Part shown: positions 8,840 through 17,231 of the stretch, in pieces
Layout of the letters: each line of letters starts with the position of its first letter
Numbering within the stretch: the stretch's first letter is position 1
DNA from: Pedobacter caeni
Lineage (GTDB): Bacteria; Bacteroidota; Bacteroidia; Sphingobacteriales; Sphingobacteriaceae
Assembly: GCF_900129215.1 (NCBI RefSeq)
Contig: NZ_FQUQ01000003.1
Span: forward strand, 328,101-392,100
DNA: 64,000 bases
Reading direction: 5' to 3'
Notes under the pieces: model-generated
The model's input: only the letters and a program-made list of their open reading frames with translations
Databases searched by the model: none
What the model was told of the DNA's origin: nothing
Program-made: the position numbers and the translations under genes

Positions 8840-11062
8840 TTAGAAGCCTAATTTCTCGTCCAGTTCAGTTTTCTGTTCCTGTTGTTGATACTGGTTACAG
8901 TCGAACGTAATGCCCACGCCATTTTTAGGGGGTTCGAAATCAGCTTTACTCATTTTCAGCTTGGAACTGGCATATACCCGTTTCATAAAACCTGCATAGA
9001 TCGGCAGGGCTGTTGTTGCCCCATCACCCTGTGCGGTACTGGTAAAATGGAAGGCGCGGTCTTCACAGCCGGTCCATACCCCTGCTACCAATTGAGGGGT
9101 AATCGCCATAAACCAACCATCTGAGTTGGCATTGGTCGTACCGGTTTTACCACCGATAGGGCCTGTTACGCCGAATCTTCCTGCCAGTCTCCATCCAGTT
9201 CCATTGGTAACTACACCACGAAGCATTCTGGTCATCACATAAGCGACTTCTTCAGATATTGCAGGAACCGGAATCGGTTTTTCACTGTACAATACAACTC
9301 CGTTTTTATCTTCTATCTTTAAGATATAAGTTGGTTTATTCCATACGCCTTTATTGGCAAATACACTATAGGCACCTACCATATCATAAACTGAGGCGTC
9401 AAAAGAGCCCAGCGCAATGGATGGATAGGCCGGTACTTCTGAGGTAATCCCCATTTTTTTGGCTAAAGTCGCCACTGCTGTCGGGCCTACCTGTTTCATC
9501 AGGAATGCCGCTATATAATTTTGTGACAAGGCCAGTGCTTTTTGCAAAGTCAGGTATCCGGGTACTGTTCCTGAAGATCTTGGTGTCCAGGCCGGGCTTC
9601 CCGGAACTTCAATCGTTACCGGCTCATTGAGAACACTGAAACAAGGAGAATATCCGTTTTCGATGGCCACCGTATAGGTAAAAGGCTTGGCTGTGGAGCC
9701 TACCTGTCTGGTTCCCATTTTTACCTGGTCATACTTGAAATGCTCGTAATTAATCCCGCCTACCCAGGCTTTAACCTGACCGGATTGCGGATCCATCGCC
9801 ATCATTGCATTTCTCAATAATAACTTATAATATTTTACTGAATCAATAGGCTTCATCAGGGTATCCACATTGCCCCTCCAGGTAAAGATGCTCAATCGGG
9901 TAGGGGTGTTGAAATCAGCTTTGATCTCTTCGTTTGACTTTCCTTCCAGTTGTAATGCCTTATAGCGGTCAGACCTCCTGATCCCCTGCTCAATCTGCAT
10001 CTCTTTGCCTTTAAAAGGATTTCTCCCTTTCCAGCTGTTATTGAAAGAAACCTGTAAGGTTTTCATGTATTCTTTTTGCGCTTCTTCAGCAAACACCTGC
10101 ATGTCGTAGTTAATGGTCGTTGTTATTCTCAAGCCATCTCTGTCCAGGTCATAAGGTGTGCCATCTGACTTAAGAATGGACCTGTCCTGGAAGATTTTCT
10201 TGATGTCGTTTTTTAATACGGCTCTGAAATAAGGAGCAATTCCATCATTTACTGTGGCTGCACTGAAGCGCAAGCCCAATGGTTTTTCTTTTTCTTTTTC
10301 AAAATCAGGATCTGTAAGGAAATCGGCTTTTACCATTAGTCCCATAATGGTATTTCTACGCGCTAAAGAGCGGTCCGGGTTACGGGTAGGGGAATATCTG
10401 GAAATTCCTTTCAGGATCCCTACCAGGGTTGCCGCCTGGCCAACAGTCAGTTTATCGGGAGTAGTGTTAAAATAAACCCTTGCCGCAGATTTGATGCCAT
10501 AGGCCTGATTTCCGAAATCAACCGTGTTTAAATACATCACAATGATTTCTTCCTTGGTATAGTTACGCTCTAATTTTACCGCAATTACCCATTCCTGGAA
10601 TTTTTGTAAAAGGCGTTTGGCGAAATTCTTTTGTCTGCCTTCTTCAGAGAAAAGGTTCAGTGCCAGCTGTTGGGTGATGGTGGAACCACCTTGTTTTTTT
10701 CCGATCACCGCATATAGAAAGATGGTAAAAGTACGCTTGAAATCTATTCCTGAGTGCTCTTTGAAACGGATGTCTTCTGTTGCAATCAAAGCATTGATGA
10801 CATTCTGGGAGATCTGAGGATAGGTCACATTTGATCGGTTCTGAACGAAATAGGTGCCCAGAACTTTTCCTTCTTCAGTAATGACTTCGGAAGCCTGATT
10901 GCTTTTCGGATGTTCGATATCTCTGAAGGAAGGAAGTTCACCGAACAAGCCAAAACCTACTGCAATAATGAAAAGTGCGAATAAAACGATTCCGGCAATT
11001 AATATTTTCCAAAGTCTATAGTTGTACTTTCTGATGTCTTCTTTCGAAAGTGGTTTATTCAT
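8840..11062 (-). CDS. mrcA: Class A penicillin-binding protein (PBP1A-like)
   Basis: This is a bifunctional peptidoglycan synthase of 740 residues anchored by one N-terminal helix (about residues 16-38). The GT51 glycosyltransferase domain has ATEDIRFKEHSGID and GGSTITQQLALNLFSE, which carry the catalytic glutamate and donor-site residues. The transpeptidase domain has all three penicillin-binding motifs: STAKPF (SxxK, nucleophile Ser), SQN (SxN) and GGKTGTTNANSDGWF (KTG). It polymerises and cross-links glycan strands in the periplasm. The gene ends 18 bp before uvrC and starts 2 bp after the stop of the SprE/PorW-like gene, so it is almost certainly co-transcribed with it. The symbol mrcA is by analogy. 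Confidence 0.95.
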   Translation of the reverse strand: MNKPLSKEDIRKYNYRLWKILIAGIVLFALFIIAVGFGLFGELPSFRDIEHPKSNQASEVITEEGKVLGTYFVQNRSNVTYPQISQNVINALIATEDIRFKEHSGIDFKRTFTIFLYAVIGKKQGGSTITQQLALNLFSEEGRQKNFAKRLLQKFQEWVIAVKLERNYTKEEIIVMYLNTVDFGNQAYGIKSAARVYFNTTPDKLTVGQAATLVGILKGISRYSPTRNPDRSLARRNTIMGLMVKADFLTDPDFEKEKEKPLGLRFSAATVNDGIAPYFRAVLKNDIKKIFQDRSILKSDGTPYDLDRDGLRITTTINYDMQVFAEEAQKEYMKTLQVSFNNSWKGRNPFKGKEMQIEQGIRRSDRYKALQLEGKSNEEIKADFNTPTRLSIFTWRGNVDTLMKPIDSVKYYKLLLRNAMMAMDPQSGQVKAWVGGINYEHFKYDQVKMGTRQVGSTAKPFTYTVAIENGYSPCFSVLNEPVTIEVPGSPAWTPRSSGTVPGYLTLQKALALSQNYIAAFLMKQVGPTAVATLAKKMGITSEVPAYPSIALGSFDASVYDMVGAYSVFANKGVWNKPTYILKIEDKNGVVLYSEKPIPVPAISEEVAYVMTRMLRGVVTNGTGWRLAGRFGVTGPIGGKTGTTNANSDGWFMAITPQLVAGVWTGCEDRAFHFTSTAQGDGATTALPIYAGFMKRVYASSKLKMSKADFEPPKNGVGITFDCNQYQQQEQKTELDEKLGF

Positions 11063-11064
11063 TT

Positions 11065-13854
11065 TTAATAATTGTTTTTATAAAATTCCAGGTATTTATC
11101 CAGAATGTCCTTGCTGCTCAGCTTTTCAAAGTTTTCTTTGCTAATGATAAAGCTCTTATAAAGGTTAGCAGGGACCTTCATGATTTGTTTTAACTGTGGA
11201 TTGATCTCCTCTGCATACGTTTTTGCGTCGTCGAAAGTACCAAAGTTTCCTACAAATATAAGCTGATCATTGTCAAATTCCGTCAATTGATGTCGCAGAT
11301 TGTTTTCAGCATAGTTTCCACGGTTGAATTGACCGATGCCAAATCGCGAAGAACTAAGGGTTAGAGAGGCATCAGACACATGAACTACATAATAATAAAT
11401 TCTGGAAACGGCAGTGCTAAAAATACCCACTACTTTTACCGGAGCAACTGGTTTTTCCGGAATTACTTCTTTTACTGTTGTGGGTACAACTGCTTTCGGC
11501 TGTTCTGTTTCTTTAGCGGGCTGACCAGGTTTGGTTTCGGTAGCCGGATTCTTTGTGCTCGCTACTACAGGGAATTGTTGTCCGAAGAATTTAGGTTCAT
11601 TCGGATCAAAATCAATCAGCGCAATTGGTCTCTTTTTAAAACCCTCCAGGTGTTCGTTGATGTAAGCCAGGTGTTCCTTTACCAATGGTACAATGAGCTT
11701 ATCTTCCGGGAAGCTGGTATTGATCTTCTCAAATTCAGTGATCAGCAGGTCCACATGACTGGTCCTTCCGATCGCAATGGCTTTCAGATAGGCGAACTGT
11801 GGCGCCAGGTAATTTGCCGGATTTGTTTTCAGTACCTCGTCTGCCTGTTGGATCACTGCAGCAAAATCTTTTTTCTCATACCATTCAAAGAGGTCATTAT
11901 ACTGTTTGTTGACCACTGTTTCCATTTCCGATTGTCTCAGAGAGAAAGAAGGATCCAGAATGGTTTTGGCATAAGTAGAAGAAGCAAATTCCGTTAATAC
12001 TTTATTTTTATACACTTCGGCTTTTGCCGGATCAAGCGTTTTGTTCACCAGGAACATTCCATAATAGATGGAGGCCAGGCGGTTGTTGTTTGGATAACGG
12101 TCCAGCAGGATTTGATAAACCTCTGCTGCCTCTTTAGGATCATTCAGCTCCTGAAGGTAGAAATTGGCAATCTCATGGTAGGCATCAATGATCTTTTGAT
12201 CTGATTTTGCCAATAGTTCCGGTGTAAGGGGCACGGAAGCCGTAAGGGCTTTTACTTTTGAAGCGGAATCGGGTGCTACCGCAACTACGCTGTCGGTATT
12301 TCCGGCGATTTTTCCGTTGTTGCTGTAATTTTTATTGATGTCCTGAATGGTTTCCTGGGCTGATGAACGGATGCTCTGGCGCCAGTTATTTTCCAGTTTT
12401 CTGTTGCCCCATTTTTTCTTGAAATCATTAAACCCGGTTCCAATTGCATTGGCATTCGCAAAATAGAAACCACTGCTGGTATTGGTGTTTTTAGAGCGGC
12501 CATCATTTCCCGTTGGAAAAGGATTTAAGGGGTTCGCGGTATAACTTTCTGTTGCTTTGACGGGTTCTATTACCGGATTGGCCAGCAAATTGATTTTTGC
12601 AAGGCGTTCGGGTTCCGGAAGTTTGGCAATAGATTGGAGGGTGTCTTCCCATGAAATCACCTGATAGCGGTCCGTCAGGTATTGCAGGTTCTGGTTCTTT
12701 TTAAGAATCAGCTCATAACCAGGATAGGTTCTGGGTAAGGTATTCGCTGTACTGTCATAATACAGCTTAGCCCCCCGGTAATCCCGGAAGTGTTTAAAGT
12801 TCAGGTCTGCGATCCTTAAATATGAAAGCCCTTTCTGGTAGGCATTCTTGGTGCTGTTGCGTACAGATAAGTTATAATATTTTTTTGCCTGATCGAAATC
12901 ACCGTCTCTGGCATAGGTTTCGGCCACCTGATAATACACCTGATCGTGATAATCCTCATTCTTATCATCCTTGAGCAGGGCAAGCAACTGATCCTGTTTG
13001 TTTAATTTTACCCCACTCATAAAGGCATTGAGTTTAATGCGGTTCAGATTGGCATTAAAATACATTTCGAAAGGCGCATTACTTTTCTCCACCTTTCTAT
13101 AATAGGCCAGGGCTTCCGGATAGTTTTCCTGTTGCTCGGAAAGCTGTGCCAGGATATAGGTCCAGCGGATCTTTTCTGCTCCGGTAGGGTGGGCGGAAAT
13201 CGCTTCCTTTAAAGCACCAATGGCTTCTGTTGCCATTCGCTGATGAATATAGATCTGAGCAATTGTTGCCAGTGGGTCTGCTTTGTTGATTTTTGTATCG
13301 GCAATGGCGATGGATAAGGTGTCCAGGACCAGGGCCGCCTCACTGTATTTGCTGAGCTGCATCAGGCTCCTTGCTTTCCAGTCTAATGCCTGGATATAGC
13401 TCTTTGTATTTGTGGGGAATGTTTTGGCAGTATAGTCAAAATATTCAGTGGCATTAAAGTAGCTCTGTTTGTAGAAGTTTGCTTTTCCCAGCAGGAGGTA
13501 CGATTCATCCACATAGTTTCCGTAGCTTTTCTCTAAAAGGATGACCCTTGCTTTTTTTATGATCTCATCCATTGCAGGCAGGCTCGCTGCCTGATTGGTG
13601 CTAAAAATGTCATACTTTTCAGGGCTGATATATACGGGAAGGATCTCATCGTAGTTATCTGCATAGCTTTCTGTCAGTTCCTGCTGGTGTTCACCGAGAA
13701 TGACATTGGCATTGTAAATATAATTGTAACGGGAGGTGAGGTTCTGCATAGCCCTGCTTCCGGCAGTATCTTTGTGTGAACTGCAGGCGTAGAGGATACT
13801 GGAACAAAAGATAAATAGCGTTATCTTTAGAGAGTTGATTGCGTAATTTTCCAA
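11065..13854 (-). CDS. sprE: SprE/PorW-like TPR lipoprotein
   Basis: This 929-residue protein has a lipoprotein signal ending ILYACSS (Cys at about residue 24), then many TPR-like helical repeats from about residue 90 to 720. A Pro/Lys/Thr-rich linker (about 780-830) leads to a C-terminal domain beginning IYYYVVHVSDASLTL. The early NLTSRYNYIYNANVIL segment and the overall plan match SprE (gliding) / PorW (P. gingivalis), an outer-membrane-associated T9SS lipoprotein. The start codon is TTG at 13854, giving MENYAINS. I cannot confirm orthology without alignment, since other TPR lipoproteins share this plan. The gldKLMN cluster 5 kb away and a PBP gene 2 bp downstream fit an envelope role. A -7 box on this strand lies at 13899-13906. 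Confidence 0.72.
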   Translation of the reverse strand: MENYAINSLKITLFIFCSSILYACSSHKDTAGSRAMQNLTSRYNYIYNANVILGEHQQELTESYADNYDEILPVYISPEKYDIFSTNQAASLPAMDEIIKKARVILLEKSYGNYVDESYLLLGKANFYKQSYFNATEYFDYTAKTFPTNTKSYIQALDWKARSLMQLSKYSEAALVLDTLSIAIADTKINKADPLATIAQIYIHQRMATEAIGALKEAISAHPTGAEKIRWTYILAQLSEQQENYPEALAYYRKVEKSNAPFEMYFNANLNRIKLNAFMSGVKLNKQDQLLALLKDDKNEDYHDQVYYQVAETYARDGDFDQAKKYYNLSVRNSTKNAYQKGLSYLRIADLNFKHFRDYRGAKLYYDSTANTLPRTYPGYELILKKNQNLQYLTDRYQVISWEDTLQSIAKLPEPERLAKINLLANPVIEPVKATESYTANPLNPFPTGNDGRSKNTNTSSGFYFANANAIGTGFNDFKKKWGNRKLENNWRQSIRSSAQETIQDINKNYSNNGKIAGNTDSVVAVAPDSASKVKALTASVPLTPELLAKSDQKIIDAYHEIANFYLQELNDPKEAAEVYQILLDRYPNNNRLASIYYGMFLVNKTLDPAKAEVYKNKVLTEFASSTYAKTILDPSFSLRQSEMETVVNKQYNDLFEWYEKKDFAAVIQQADEVLKTNPANYLAPQFAYLKAIAIGRTSHVDLLITEFEKINTSFPEDKLIVPLVKEHLAYINEHLEGFKKRPIALIDFDPNEPKFFGQQFPVVASTKNPATETKPGQPAKETEQPKAVVPTTVKEVIPEKPVAPVKVVGIFSTAVSRIYYYVVHVSDASLTLSSSRFGIGQFNRGNYAENNLRHQLTEFDNDQLIFVGNFGTFDDAKTYAEEINPQLKQIMKVPANLYKSFIISKENFEKLSSKDILDKYLEFYKNNY

Positions 13855-13898
13855 AAAAATGCTGATTGAGTTAAAAGCTTATAACAACAAAATATATG

Positions 13899-13906
13899 CA
13901 AAAGTA
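13899..13906 (-). promoter_or_regulatory. -7 promoter element TACTTTTG for the sprE-like operon
   Basis: On the minus strand this reads TACTTTTG, an exact TAnnTTTG match, 44 nt upstream of the TTG start at 13854. It would drive the sprE-like, PBP1A and uvrC genes as one unit. Confidence 0.5.
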
Positions 13907-13965
13907 TTTTATTCAGCAATAACTTCTTAACAAAATGGGTTTTATTTGTAGGAGATTTAATTAAG

Positions 13966-14187
13966 ATGGAACCAAACGAAAATAAAAAGAACATAAATAA
14001 TTTCGCCAAATATTCTTCTATCAGTTTTCAAATGCTGGCCACAATAGGCCTGTTTGCCTTTGCAGGGTATAAAATCGATGAATACAGGCAGAGTAAGACG
14101 CCGATCTTTACTGCAATTTTGAGCATTATCGGGGTTGTTATTTCTTTGTATCAGGTTGTAAAACAACTGAATAAAAATAACGACTGA
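13966..14187 (+). CDS. AtpZ/AtpI-like assembly protein
   Basis: This 73-residue protein has two predicted transmembrane helices (about residues 15-33 and 44-64). They flank the loop GYKIDEYRQSKTPI, which matches the AtpZ/AtpI (F0F1-ATPase subunit I-like) family signature GxxxDxxxxTxPxF. Family members help assemble the c-ring or carry Mg2+/Ca2+. It is the first gene of the ATP synthase block and divergent from the sprE-like gene. Position and signature together make the call good. Confidence 0.8.
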   Translation: MEPNENKKNINNFAKYSSISFQMLATIGLFAFAGYKIDEYRQSKTPIFTAILSIIGVVISLYQVVKQLNKNND

Positions 14188-14211
14188 TGATTTAAAATCG
14201 CTGTAAATCCC

Positions 14212-14219
14212 TACTTTTG
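14212..14219 (+). promoter_or_regulatory. -7 promoter element TACTTTTG inside the atp block
   Basis: An exact TAnnTTTG match, 15 nt upstream of the TTG start of the next gene. It suggests a promoter for the main atp operon in addition to any upstream of the AtpZ-like gene. Confidence 0.45.
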
Positions 14220-14234
14220 TAAAAAATTACTGAT

Positions 14235-14624
14235 TTGAGTTTAACGCGGTTTACCCTTTACTATTTATTATACAGCTTTGTTCTGGCTGTGATTGCTTAT
14301 TTCCTTCCTTCTGTTTTTCCCGACGAACTGATCCTGGTTAAGAAATTCTGGTTAGTCTTTGGCTTTTTAGCCAGCATTACCTTCATCGCATATATTCTTG
14401 CTGATTTAGGCATAAAAAAGAACCCTGAGACCGGAATTATGGCAATTATGGGCTCAATTGCATTGAAGATGATTTTTTCTATGGCTTTTGTGCTGATTTA
14501 CAGCCTGAAGAGCAAGGAAAACGGCTTTGTTTTTGTCCTGAATTTTTTTTCTTTATATTTATTGTTCAGCTTCTTTGAAATATACTGTTTGTTACGTAAC
14601 TTGCGCCACCAAAATAAAAAGTAA
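14235..14624 (+). CDS. Small four-helix membrane protein in the atp operon
   Basis: This is 129 residues, nearly all membrane: four predicted helices (about 5-22, 32-53, 65-88, 95-118) with a short basic tail (NLRHQNKK). It starts at TTG (14235); I see no better ATG. It sits between the AtpZ/I-like gene and atpB, 14 bp before the latter. In many bacteria this slot is held by AtpI, an Fo assembly or Mg2+ transport protein with four helices. I see no specific motif, so the AtpI role is inferred from place and topology only. Confidence 0.65.
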   Translation: MSLTRFTLYYLLYSFVLAVIAYFLPSVFPDELILVKKFWLVFGFLASITFIAYILADLGIKKNPETGIMAIMGSIALKMIFSMAFVLIYSLKSKENGFVFVLNFFSLYLLFSFFEIYCLLRNLRHQNKK

Positions 14625-14638
14625 AAATCTGCGAGTAA

Positions 14639-15769
14639 ATGGATTGTAGCCACGTTTTTGAGTTTAAAGTGAAAAGGTTAATTGTTGTTTTTACGCTGTT
14701 TTTAGCGTTTTTTTCTGTTACACCCGCAGCTTTTGCTCAGGTTGACACAGCACAAGTAACAGAAGATTCCCATGCCCAACCAGAGGCAAAGGAAAAGTTT
14801 GACATTGGTAAGTTTGCACTACACCACATTGCGGATTCGCATAGCTGGCATGTAATCGGACATACCTATATCGATCTTCCGGTGATATTGTACACCAAAG
14901 CTGGATTTGTAAACTTCAGTTCTGCTGACTTTAACCACGATGATGAGGGTAAAGTAGTAGTAGAAAGAAACGGACAACGTTTTGTGAAGATGCACGAAAA
15001 GATCTATTATGCATCTGATGCAGCTAACGAGCACGGGCAGTTCCTGAGCCTGGATGAGAAACATCATGCATCAAACGCACGTCCTTTGGATTTATCCATT
15101 ACCAAGAACGTTTGTACCCTGATCTTATCGATCATCATTCTCCTTGTTGTATTTATCAATGTAGCCAACGGTTACAAAAAACGTGTAGGAAAATCGCCTA
15201 AAGGATTACAATCCTGGATGGAGCCGATCATCCTGTTTGTACGTGATGATATTGCGAAACCGAATCTTGGACATAAATATGAGCGCTTCATGCCTTATTT
15301 ATTAACCGTATTCTTTTTCATCTGGTTCAACAATATGCTGGGATTAATTCCTTTCTTACCAGGTGGAGCGAACTTAACAGGTAACATCGCAGTAACGATG
15401 ATCTTAGCAATCGCTACATTCTGCCTTACGGTATTCAATGGTAACAAATACTACTGGAAACACATCTTTATGCCTGATGTACCATGGTGGATGTACATTG
15501 TAATGGTTCCGGTAGAGTTGTTCGGTATCTTTACCAAACCTATTGCCTTAATGATTCGTTTGTTTGCGAACATCACTGCAGGACACATTTTAGTGTTGTC
15601 ATTAATCTGCCTTGTGTTTGTATTCAACAGCTTATACATTGCCCCGGTATCGATCGCATTTGCGGTGTTTATTGGCGCCATAGAGTTATTGGTTGCTTTT
15701 ATCCAGGCCTTTATCTTTACCATTTTGTCTGCCCTGTTTATCGGAATGGCAATTGAAGAACACCATTAA
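14639..15769 (+). CDS. atpB: ATP synthase Fo subunit a
   Basis: Subunit a forms the two proton half-channels against the c-ring. The product is long (376 residues against about 270 in E. coli) because it carries a signal peptide (hydrophobic run before AFAQ, about residues 11-34). A periplasmic, His/Asp-rich segment follows (HHIADSHSWHVIGH, FNHDDEG), as in other Bacteroidota. The catalytic helix with the essential arginine is present in ALMIRLFANITAGH (about 305-318), and the C-terminal helices end in AIEEHH. An in-frame GTG at 14669 (VKRLIVVF) would give a more usual signal-peptide n-region than ATG 14639. Both starts are possible. Confidence 0.96.
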   Translation: MDCSHVFEFKVKRLIVVFTLFLAFFSVTPAAFAQVDTAQVTEDSHAQPEAKEKFDIGKFALHHIADSHSWHVIGHTYIDLPVILYTKAGFVNFSSADFNHDDEGKVVVERNGQRFVKMHEKIYYASDAANEHGQFLSLDEKHHASNARPLDLSITKNVCTLILSIIILLVVFINVANGYKKRVGKSPKGLQSWMEPIILFVRDDIAKPNLGHKYERFMPYLLTVFFFIWFNNMLGLIPFLPGGANLTGNIAVTMILAIATFCLTVFNGNKYYWKHIFMPDVPWWMYIVMVPVELFGIFTKPIALMIRLFANITAGHILVLSLICLVFVFNSLYIAPVSIAFAVFIGAIELLVAFIQAFIFTILSALFIGMAIEEHH

Positions 15770-15807
15770 TTAGAATTATTTTTTAACAACAATTAATATA
15801 TAAAATC

Positions 15808-16020
15808 ATGATTACAGGAAGTATTGCTGCAATTGGTGCAGGATTAGCTGCGATTGGCGCTGGTCTGGGTATCGGACGCATTGGTGGTTCAGCTATGGAC
15901 GGTATTGCTCGTCAACCAGAAGCTGCCTCTAAAATTCAAACTGCAATGTTAATCGCTGCTGCCTTCGTTGAGGCTGTTGCGCTTTTCGCAGTAGTAGTTG
16001 CCCTAATGGGTAATGGCTAA
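15808..16020 (+). CDS. atpE: ATP synthase Fo subunit c
   Basis: This 70-residue hairpin protein builds the rotating c-ring. Helix 1 is the Gly/Ala-rich GAGLAAIGAGLGIGRIGG. The polar loop is ARQPEA. Helix 2 holds the ion-binding glutamate in AAAFVEAVALFAVVV. There is no glutamine in the helix-1 ion site and no Ser/Thr directly after the glutamate, so a proton rather than sodium ring is the better reading. A stable hairpin at 16030-16053 follows the stop codon. Confidence 0.97.
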   Translation: MITGSIAAIGAGLAAIGAGLGIGRIGGSAMDGIARQPEAASKIQTAMLIAAAFVEAVALFAVVVALMGNG

Positions 16021-16029
16021 AAATTAAAA

Positions 16030-16053
16030 GGTGCCAGGTGTAAGCCTGGTACC
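16030..16053 (+). promoter_or_regulatory. Hairpin in the atpE-atpF intergenic region
   Basis: GGTGCCAGG pairs with CCTGGTACC (one G-U pair) around a six-base loop TGTAAG. There is no T-tract, so it is not a standard intrinsic terminator. It lies 9 nt after the atpE stop and 42 nt before atpF. It could protect the 3' end of a processed atpE mRNA and so raise subunit c output, whose stoichiometry exceeds that of the other subunits. That role is inference. Confidence 0.6.
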
Positions 16054-16095
16054 ATTTATTGTTAAAAAAGAAAAAAATATTAATATATACATCAG

Positions 16096-16590
16096 ATGGA
16101 ATTATTATTACCTGAATTTGGCCTAGTTATCTTTCAATCCATTGCTTTCTTATTGCTAATGTTCCTATTGGCAAAATTTGCCTGGAAACCTGTTTTAGCA
16201 GCAATTAAAGAACGTGAGCAATCGATCGATGAGGCTTTAAATAAAGCTGAACTGGCGAAACAAGAAATGACCCGTTTAACTGCTCAGAATGAGGAGTTGA
16301 TGAAGTCTGCCCGTGCTGAACGTGATTTGATCTTGAAAGAAGCAAAAACGCTTAAAGATAATATCGTTAATGAAGCTAAACTTTCAGCACAAACTGAAGG
16401 CGCTAAATTAATTGAAAAGGCTAAGATTGAAATTGAAAACCAAAAGAAAGCTGCTTTGGCAGAATTGAAAAACCAGGTTTCTACGCTATCACTGGATATC
16501 GCAGAACGTGTGTTGCGTAATCAATTACAGGACAAAGCTACCCAACAGGATTTAGTTGCTAATCTTTTAAAAGATGTTGAATTAAACTAG
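16096..16590 (+). CDS. atpF: ATP synthase Fo subunit b
   Basis: Subunit b is the peripheral stalk holding F1 against rotation. The 164-residue protein has one N-terminal transmembrane helix (about residues 8-26, LVIFQSIAFLLLMFLLAKF). A long charged coiled coil follows, with the typical WKPVLAAIKEREQSIDEALN start and a C-terminal segment LSLDIAERVLRNQL that contacts delta. atpH follows after 31 bp. Confidence 0.96.
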   Translation: MELLLPEFGLVIFQSIAFLLLMFLLAKFAWKPVLAAIKEREQSIDEALNKAELAKQEMTRLTAQNEELMKSARAERDLILKEAKTLKDNIVNEAKLSAQTEGAKLIEKAKIEIENQKKAALAELKNQVSTLSLDIAERVLRNQLQDKATQQDLVANLLKDVELN

Positions 16591-16621
16591 TTGATAGTTT
16601 GTTTAGCCAAATTAGATAAAA

Positions 16622-17170
16622 ATGTTAGAAAATAAAGCAGCATCGAGATACGCCAAATCGTTAATAGATCTTTCTACTGAGCAGAATGCTTTGGAAGAAA
16701 TCAAAAACGATATGGTTCTTTTAGATCAGGTAATTGATCAGAATCCGGAATTAGAAGCCATTCTTAAAAACCCTATCGTTCCTTTAGATAAGAAGTCAGG
16801 GATTTTGGAAAACATCTTTGGAGCCAAAGTAAATGCGGTAACCAAAGCCTTCTTAAAACTGGTGGTAAACAAAGGACGTTCTGAAATCTTATTCGGAACA
16901 GCAAAAGCCTTTATTCAGCAATACAATGTGATTAAAGGAATTGTAACTGCTGAGGTAACTTCAGCTACCGAACTGACTGAAGCAAACAGGGCAGAGATCG
17001 TAGCGATAGTGAAAAAGGAAGTAGGCGCTAATGAAGTGGTGATTAAAGAAAAAGTTAATGACAAGCTGATTGGCGGTTTTATTTTAAAGGTTGGGGATAA
17101 GCAGTTTGATGCAAGTATCGCCAATGGTTTGAATAAACTTAAAAAAGAATTTGCTCAGGGAATTGTTTAA
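16622..17170 (+). CDS. atpH: ATP synthase F1 subunit delta
   Basis: Delta (OSCP) links the b stalk to the top of the alpha3beta3 head. The 182-residue protein has the expected N-terminal helical domain opening with AASRYAKSLIDL. A linker holds KNPIVPLDKKSGIL, and the C-terminal domain ends with KVNDKLIGGFILKVGDKQFD, the conserved GGF/DxxxDxS region. It lies between atpF and atpA in the usual order. Confidence 0.96.
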   Translation: MLENKAASRYAKSLIDLSTEQNALEEIKNDMVLLDQVIDQNPELEAILKNPIVPLDKKSGILENIFGAKVNAVTKAFLKLVVNKGRSEILFGTAKAFIQQYNVIKGIVTAEVTSATELTEANRAEIVAIVKKEVGANEVVIKEKVNDKLIGGFILKVGDKQFDASIANGLNKLKKEFAQGIV

Positions 17171-17231
17171 CTTGAGTATTTAATAATAGAAGATAACATA
17201 TACTGATTTACAAAAGAAATAATATAAAATT

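Noticed and set aside
11380..11997. 205-codon open frame opposite the sprE-like gene
   Set aside because: Its aromatic-rich, low-complexity translation looks like an antisense shadow.
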